A stretch of 64,000 nt of DNA. Origin: Streptomyces sp. MH60. GTDB taxonomy: Bacteria > Actinomycetota > Actinomycetes > Streptomycetales > Streptomycetaceae. Under the pieces are notes generated by a model that was not told the DNA's origin, did not search any database, and saw only the letters and a program-made list of their open reading frames with translations. Of this stretch, positions 59,639-64,000 are shown in pieces (position 1 is the first letter of the stretch; each line of letters starts with the position of its first letter). The stretch covers positions 79,566-143,565 of the forward strand of contig NZ_MULI01000011.1 of assembly GCF_002939385.1 (NCBI RefSeq). Direction: 5' to 3'. A program made the position numbers and the translations under genes.

Positions 59639-60567
59639 GCCGGGTGAGAGAGCTGGTCCGGCCGGCCCGGCTCGCCCCAGGCGCCCGGGTGGCCGTCGTC
59701 GCGCCCAGCGGGCCCGTCCCCGAGGAGCGGCTCCAGGCGGGCCTTGACGTGCTGCGCGGCTGGGACCTCGACCCGGTCGTGGCGCCGCACGTCCTGGACC
59801 GGCACGGCACCTTCGACTACCTCGCGGGCACCGACGCCGACCGGGCCGCCGACCTCCAGGCCGCCTGGTGCGACCCGGCCGTGGACGCGGTGCTGTGCGC
59901 CCGCGGCGGGTACGGCGTCCAGCGCATGGCCGACCTGCTCGACTGGGAGGCGATGCGCGCGGCCGGTCCCAAGGTGTTCGCCGGCTTCAGCGACATCACC
60001 GCACTGCACGAGGCGTTCGCCACCCGCCTCGGCCTGGTCACCCTGCACGGGCCGATGGCGGCCGGGATCGACTTCATCAAGAACGCCCGGGCACAGGAGC
60101 ACCTGCGGGCCACCCTGTTCGACCCCGAGACGGTCCGGGTGATCAGCTCGGGCGGCACCCCGCTGGTGCCCGGCCGGGCCCGGGGCGTGACCCTGGGCGG
60201 CTGCCTCGCCCTGCTCGCCGCCGACCTGGGCACCCCGCACGCCCGGCCCTCCGCGCGCGGCGGGCTGCTGTGCCTGGAGGACGTGGGGGAGGAGACGTAC
60301 CGCATCGACCGCTACCTCACGCAGTTGCTCCGCGCCGGCTGGCTCGACGGGGTCGGCGGCGTGCTGCTCGGCTCGTGGGCGGAGTGCGAGCCCTACGAAC
60401 GGCTGCGCCCCCTGCTGGCCGACCGGCTCGGCGGGCTCGGCGTGCCGGTCGCCGAGGACTTCGGGTTCGGTCACTGCGAGGGCGCGCTGACCGTCCCGTT
60501 CGGCGTGCCGGCGGAACTCGACGCGGACGCGGGCACCTTGACGCTGGAGACGCCCGCGCTGCGCTGA
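59635..60567 (+). CDS. S66-family muramoyltetrapeptide L,D-carboxypeptidase
   Basis: This 310-residue serine peptidase has the S66 triad Ser119 in AGFSDIT, Glu215 in LCLEDVGEE and His280 in FGFGHCEGA, in the order and spacing of LdcA. LdcA removes the terminal D-Ala from murein tetrapeptides during peptidoglycan recycling. Related self-immunity proteins such as MccF attack other amide bonds, but none of their targets is near. The GTG at 59635 overlaps the S9 stop (GTGA). It is the best indicator that this operon handles cell-wall peptides. Confidence 0.9.
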   Translation: MSRVRELVRPARLAPGARVAVVAPSGPVPEERLQAGLDVLRGWDLDPVVAPHVLDRHGTFDYLAGTDADRAADLQAAWCDPAVDAVLCARGGYGVQRMADLLDWEAMRAAGPKVFAGFSDITALHEAFATRLGLVTLHGPMAAGIDFIKNARAQEHLRATLFDPETVRVISSGGTPLVPGRARGVTLGGCLALLAADLGTPHARPSARGGLLCLEDVGEETYRIDRYLTQLLRAGWLDGVGGVLLGSWAECEPYERLRPLLADRLGGLGVPVAEDFGFGHCEGALTVPFGVPAELDADAGTLTLETPALR

Positions 60568-60585
60568 CCGTCGTAGGCTGATCCC

Positions 60586-61158
60586 ATGCCGCACACCCCG
60601 TCCCGCCACCTCGCCGAGGGCCCGCGCGTGGGCATCCGGCACTTCACCTATGCGGACGGCGCCGAGTTCACCGCCCGGGCCCGCCAGAGCAAGGACCTGC
60701 ACCACCCCTGGCTCTTTCCGCCGGACAGCGTCCAGGCGTACGAGGCCTACGCGGGCCGGCTGATCGAGGACCGCACCAAGGCCGGGTTCCTGGTGTGCGA
60801 GAAGGACACGGACGCGGCCTCCGGAGGCGTGCCCGGCGGCTCCATCGCCGGGTTCGTGAACATCAACAACATCGTCGAGGGCGGCTTTCGCAGCGGCGCG
60901 CTCGGCTACGGCGCCTTCTCGCACGCGGCGGGTCGCGGGCTGATGCGCGAAGGGCTCGGCCTCGTGGTGCGCCACGCCTTCGGGCCGATGCGCCTGCACC
61001 GGCTGGAGATCAACGTCCAGCCGGGCAACGCCGCCTCGATCGCCCTGGCCCGCGCCTGCGGATTCCACCTGGAGGGCTTCTCGCCGAGGATGCTCTACAT
61101 CGACGGCGCCTGGCGCGACCACCAGCGCTGGGCGATCACCGCCGAGACCGTCCGGTAG
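60586..61158 (+). CDS. GNAT-family N-acetyltransferase (RimJ/RimL-like)
   Basis: The 190-residue protein is of the RimJ/RimL subgroup: VGIRHFTYADGAEF, GFVNINNIVEGGFRSGALGY, RLHRLEINVQPGNAASIALA and GFHLEGFSPRMLYIDG. It transfers acetyl from acetyl-CoA to an amine. It begins 18 bp after the S66 gene and is probably the last member of the peptidase operon. It may acetylate an amino acid, amino sugar or peptide released by the operon, which is inference. Confidence 0.87.
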   Translation: MPHTPSRHLAEGPRVGIRHFTYADGAEFTARARQSKDLHHPWLFPPDSVQAYEAYAGRLIEDRTKAGFLVCEKDTDAASGGVPGGSIAGFVNINNIVEGGFRSGALGYGAFSHAAGRGLMREGLGLVVRHAFGPMRLHRLEINVQPGNAASIALARACGFHLEGFSPRMLYIDGAWRDHQRWAITAETVR

Positions 61159-61255
61159 CCCCGCGCTCCAACGGTTCAAACGTGAGTCACGTCGCCCCGG
61201 TCCGGCCGACCGGGCCCCTGTTCACCGCGCCGGGGAGCGGCTTCCATGGGGAACC

Positions 61256-63220
61256 GTGACGACGATCCGACGCGAGGTACTGACCCTGCCCGCCGCGCCG
61301 CTGGGGCCGGACAATCCCCTGCCGCCGCTGCGTCCCCTGGACGAGGCCCACCGCATCGACGACCGGGACCGGGCGGGCCTGCCGCGCGACATGGCCCGCC
61401 AGGTCGACTACGAACCACTGCGCAGCCTGCTGCCCGTCCAGGTCCGGGACGGCTACGACCGGGAGCGCGCACCGCGCGGGCTGGACGCGCTCGTCATCGA
61501 GAACGACCGGCTGCGGGCCACCGTCCTGCCCGGCCTGGGCGGACGCATCGCCTCCCTCCGCCACAAGCCCACCGACCGCGAACTCCTCTACGTCAACCCC
61601 GTGCTCCAGCCCGCCAACTTCGCCCTCAACGGCGCCTGGTTCTCCGGCGGCGTCGAATGGAACATCGGCGCCACCGGCCACACCACCCTGTCCTGCTCTC
61701 CCGTGCACGCCGCCCGGGTCCCCGCCCCCGACGGCGGCGAGATGCTGCGCCTGTGGGAGTGGGAGCGGCTGCGCGACCTGCCCTTCCAGGTCGACCTGTG
61801 GCTGCCGGACGGCTCGGACTTCCTCTACGTCGGCGCCCGCGTCCGCAACCCGCACGAGCGCCCGGTGCCCACGTACTGGTGGTCCAACATCGCCGTCCCC
61901 GAGGACCGCCGGGTCCTCGCCCCCGCCGTCGAGGCCTGGCACTTCGGATACGAACGACGCCTGCGCAGGGTGCCCGTCCCGGAGTACGGCGGCGTCGACC
62001 GCACGTACCCGCTGAACAGCACCTATGCCGCCGACTACTTCTACGAGGTGCCGGACGACCGGCGCCGCTGGATCGCCGCACTCGACGAGGACGGCCACGG
62101 ACTGGTGCAGACCTCGACCGACCTGCTGCGCGGCCGCAAGCTCTTCGTGTGGGGCACCGGACCCGGCGGACGCCGCTGGCAGGAGTGGCTCACCGAGCCC
62201 GGCACCGGAGGCTACTGCGAGATCCAGGCCGGCCTCGTCCGCACCCAGCTGGAACACGTCAAGCTGGAGGCGGAGAGCGAGCTGTCCTGGCTGGAGGCGT
62301 ACGGGCCGCTCGACGCCGCGCCGGACGGCGACTGGCACACCGTGCTGCGCCGGGCCGAGGACCGGCTGGAGGCCGCGCTGCCGCGGGCCGACGTCGACGC
62401 CGCGTACGACGCCTGGCGGCCGTACGCCGACACCGAGCCCGGCGAACGCCTGGCCACCGGGTCCGGCTGGGGCGCGCTGGAAGTGCTGCGGGCCGGCTGG
62501 AAGCTGCCCGGCACACCCTTCGACGAGGACACCCTCGGCGAGCAGCAGCGGCCCTGGCTGCACCTGCTGCGCACCGGGTCCCTGCCCGAACCGGAACACC
62601 ACGAGCCGCCCGGCGGGACGCTGGTCGCCCGGCCCTGGCGGGACATGCTGGAGACCACGGCCGCCACCCCTCTCGCCGAGTACCACCTCGGGGTCGCCCA
62701 GTGGCACGGCGACGACCGGGCGCAGGCGGTGCGCAGCTGGGAGCGCGGACTCGGGTCCGCCGCGGACCGCTGGCCGTTGCTGCGCTGTCTCGCCGTCGCC
62801 GACCAGCAGGACGGCCACCGCGAGCGCGCCGCCGACCGGTACGCCGAGGCCTTCGACGACCTGTGCGCACGCCGGACCGACGCGGCGGCGGAAGGGGCCG
62901 CGGGGTGGGCGGCCGTCACCGCGGCGCTGGGCCGGGAGGCGATCGGGGCGCTGCTCGCGGTCGGGCGCACCGCGGACGCCCGGACGGTGTGGGAGCGGCT
63001 GGACCCCGAGACGCGGGCCCGCGGCCGGTTCCGGTTGACCGAGGGCGAGTTGCTGGCCGCGGAGGGCCGGAACGCGGAGGCGCGGGCCGTGTTCGACGAG
63101 GGCTTCGAGGTCGCCGACCTGAGGGAGGGCGCCGACAGCATCGGCCTGCTGTGGGCGAGGCTGGACGACGCACCGCTCCCGGCCCGCCACGACTTCCGGA
63201 TGTGGCCGGACGGGGAGTGA
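61256..63220 (+). CDS. DUF5107 protein with TPR-like C-terminal region
   Basis: The 654-residue protein has a DUF5107 domain (about residues 60-340: LRATVLPGLGGRIASLRHK, ELLYVNPVLQPANFALNGAW, GGVEWNIGATGHT), a beta-supersandwich related to galactose mutarotases. A helical region of tetratricopeptide type follows from about residue 460 to 640 (LGVAQWHGDDRAQAVRSWER, NAEARAVFDEGFEVADLREG). DUF5107 proteins are suspected to act on carbohydrates, but no activity is established. The GTG at 61256 follows GGGGA. It is a single-gene unit 97 bp after the GNAT gene. Confidence 0.8.
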   Translation: MTTIRREVLTLPAAPLGPDNPLPPLRPLDEAHRIDDRDRAGLPRDMARQVDYEPLRSLLPVQVRDGYDRERAPRGLDALVIENDRLRATVLPGLGGRIASLRHKPTDRELLYVNPVLQPANFALNGAWFSGGVEWNIGATGHTTLSCSPVHAARVPAPDGGEMLRLWEWERLRDLPFQVDLWLPDGSDFLYVGARVRNPHERPVPTYWWSNIAVPEDRRVLAPAVEAWHFGYERRLRRVPVPEYGGVDRTYPLNSTYAADYFYEVPDDRRRWIAALDEDGHGLVQTSTDLLRGRKLFVWGTGPGGRRWQEWLTEPGTGGYCEIQAGLVRTQLEHVKLEAESELSWLEAYGPLDAAPDGDWHTVLRRAEDRLEAALPRADVDAAYDAWRPYADTEPGERLATGSGWGALEVLRAGWKLPGTPFDEDTLGEQQRPWLHLLRTGSLPEPEHHEPPGGTLVARPWRDMLETTAATPLAEYHLGVAQWHGDDRAQAVRSWERGLGSAADRWPLLRCLAVADQQDGHRERAADRYAEAFDDLCARRTDAAAEGAAGWAAVTAALGREAIGALLAVGRTADARTVWERLDPETRARGRFRLTEGELLAAEGRNAEARAVFDEGFEVADLREGADSIGLLWARLDDAPLPARHDFRMWPDGE

Positions 63221-63255
63221 GCCCCGCCCGGCCCCCCGGGTGCCGTGCCGGGGCC

Positions 63256-63603
63256 CTACTGCTGCCGGTCCACGTACTCGTAGATCGCCCCGTCCGGATG
63301 CCGGGCGATCAGGTTGCGGCCCGCGGGTGTCGCGACCGGTCCGGCGATGATGTCGGCGCCCAGGGAACCGAGTACGCGACCGGTCTCCTCGACGTCCGAC
63401 ACGGCGATGGTCGCGGCCACCTTGCGCAACACCTCGAGCTGGGACTCGGGCCCGCTCATCAGCAGGAAGCAGCCGACGGCGGCGACCTGGACGCCGCCGC
63501 GTTCGAAGCGAAGGGCCTCGCCGCCGGCCAGGCCCTCGTAGAAGGGGATCGCCTTGTCCAGGTCGTCGACGTAGACGCGCAGTGTGGCTCCCAGAATGTC
63601 CAT
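63256..63603 (-). CDS. VOC-family (glyoxalase/bleomycin-resistance-like) protein
   Basis: This 115-residue protein has one vicinal-oxygen-chelate unit pair: LGATLRVYVDDLDKAIPFYE, GVQVAAVGCFLLMSG, VEETGRVLGSLGADII and LIARHPDGAIYEYVDR. Such proteins bind metals or small ligands as dimers. The ATG at 63603 lacks a ribosome site, and TAGGCT lies just upstream, so the mRNA is probably leaderless. It converges on the DUF5107 gene with 35 bp between the stops. Confidence 0.83.
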   Translation of the reverse strand: MDILGATLRVYVDDLDKAIPFYEGLAGGEALRFERGGVQVAAVGCFLLMSGPESQLEVLRKVAATIAVSDVEETGRVLGSLGADIIAGPVATPAGRNLIARHPDGAIYEYVDRQQ

Positions 63604-63691
63604 GAGGACGAGCCTAGTTGGAACCGCCGGCCGCCCACTCCCCGTCCGGCCGTCCGGCCATGGAAGCCGGGCCCGGGGGTACCCGCAACCC

Positions 63692-64000
63692 ATGGACCGC
63701 ATGGATCACTTGGAACACCTGGACAGGCAACTGGTCGACGAACTGGCGCAGGTGGCACGCGAGACCGTGCGCGACGAACTGCGTGAACAGACCCGCAGGC
63801 AGCGCCGCAAGGCCACGCTGTACGCCGCGTCCGGCACCGCCGCCCTGTACGCGGGCGCCGCCGTCGCGCTCGCCGTGGGGCTGGCGCTGGCCCTCGTCCT
63901 CCCGGGCTGGGCCGCCGCGCTGATCACGGCCGCCCTCCTGGGCGTCGCGGCGTATCTGCTGCGGGGCGCGGCCCGGCCGCACCCGTCGCGGCCGGGTGCG
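63692..64000 (+). CDS. Phage-holin-family-like membrane protein (partial)
   Basis: This gene is cut by the right edge; 103 codons are visible. It starts with a charged amphipathic helix of about 40 residues (DRQLVDELAQVARETVRDEL region) and continues with two hydrophobic segments (LYAGAAVALAVGLALALVLPG and GWAAALITAALLGVAAYLL, overlapping at the turn). This is the layout of the Phage_holin_3_6 family common in actinobacterial chromosomes, which is not evidence of a prophage. The ATG at 63692 or 63701 may be the start. Confidence 0.6.
   Translation, partial: MDRMDHLEHLDRQLVDELAQVARETVRDELREQTRRQRRKATLYAASGTAALYAGAAVALAVGLALALVLPGWAAALITAALLGVAAYLLRGAARPHPSRPGA

Noticed and set aside
63692..64000. 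Prophage lysis gene
   Set aside because: The holin-family-like protein has no phage genes nearby, and the family is common in ordinary actinobacterial chromosomes.

Overview
The window is high-GC DNA, densely packed with genes on both strands. It has frequent GTG starts, Shine-Dalgarno sites of the GGAGG type, perfect-stem terminators mostly without U tracts, and only one in-frame TTA codon that I could find. The gene content is characteristic of a Streptomyces chromosome: an ethylmalonyl-CoA operon with crotonyl-CoA carboxylase/reductase, a Nur-type nickel operon, a SpoIIE-type phosphatase with a fused kinase-like ATPase domain, an MmyB-type regulator and an Ada-AlkA fusion. From memory the order nik operon - beta-galactosidase - Ada/Ogt - Sir2 - pssA/psd - ecm/ccr resembles the SCO645x to SCO647x part of S. 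coelicolor, but I could not verify this and I do not name a species. I saw no rRNA, tRNA, CRISPR array, insertion sequence or prophage. I recognise 53 protein genes; two are cut by the window edges.

Layout. 1-13.5 kb: a truncated secreted GH92 mannosidase behind a LacI-type palindrome, a regulator/dehydrogenase divergent pair, gamma-glutamyltransferase and inositol-monophosphatase-like genes, a quinone-reductase/AraC divergent pair, a phytoene-desaturase-like enzyme coupled to a macrodomain protein, and a small membrane protein. 13.5-26.1 kb (sugar and metals): nikABCDE behind a Nur box that overlaps its promoter, a secreted Tat-type beta-galactosidase with a laminin-G-like insertion, a DUF72 protein, and a divergent ArsR sensor and P1B-4 metal exporter. 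26.2-33.6 kb: the Ada-AlkA/Ogt alkylation-repair pair, a luciferase-like oxidoreductase, Sir2 and Nudix genes, glycerate kinase, and psd-pssA for phosphatidylethanolamine synthesis.

33.7-42.9 kb is a compact operon (ccr-ecm-mcl-mch-msd, minus strand) coding for most of the ethylmalonyl-CoA pathway. It assimilates acetyl-CoA and supplies ethylmalonyl-, methylmalonyl- and propionyl-CoA precursors. It has a promoter whose 17-bp spacer contains a perfect palindrome, a terminator at its 3' end, and a TetR gene plus a double-module 3-hydroxyacyl-CoA dehydrogenase upstream. 43.3-54.8 kb: a HEAT-repeat protein with a TTA codon (bldA control), GNAT, RidA, a secreted S33 peptidase, a radical SAM enzyme behind a LexA-type box, an SRPBCC protein, an MFS exporter fused to three beta-sandwich repeats, the SpoIIE-type phosphatase and a methyltransferase/Nudix pair.

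55.4-61.2 kb holds what I consider the most interesting ensemble. M55 D-aminopeptidase, M20 peptidase, S9 oligopeptidase, S66 L,D-carboxypeptidase and a GNAT acetyltransferase lie in one tight run. Upstream are a four-G-tract repeat, a near-consensus DasR site and a DnaA-box-like nonamer. This looks like an N-acetylglucosamine-responsive operon for recycling peptidoglycan peptides. The window closes with a DUF5107/TPR protein, a VOC protein and a truncated holin-like membrane protein.
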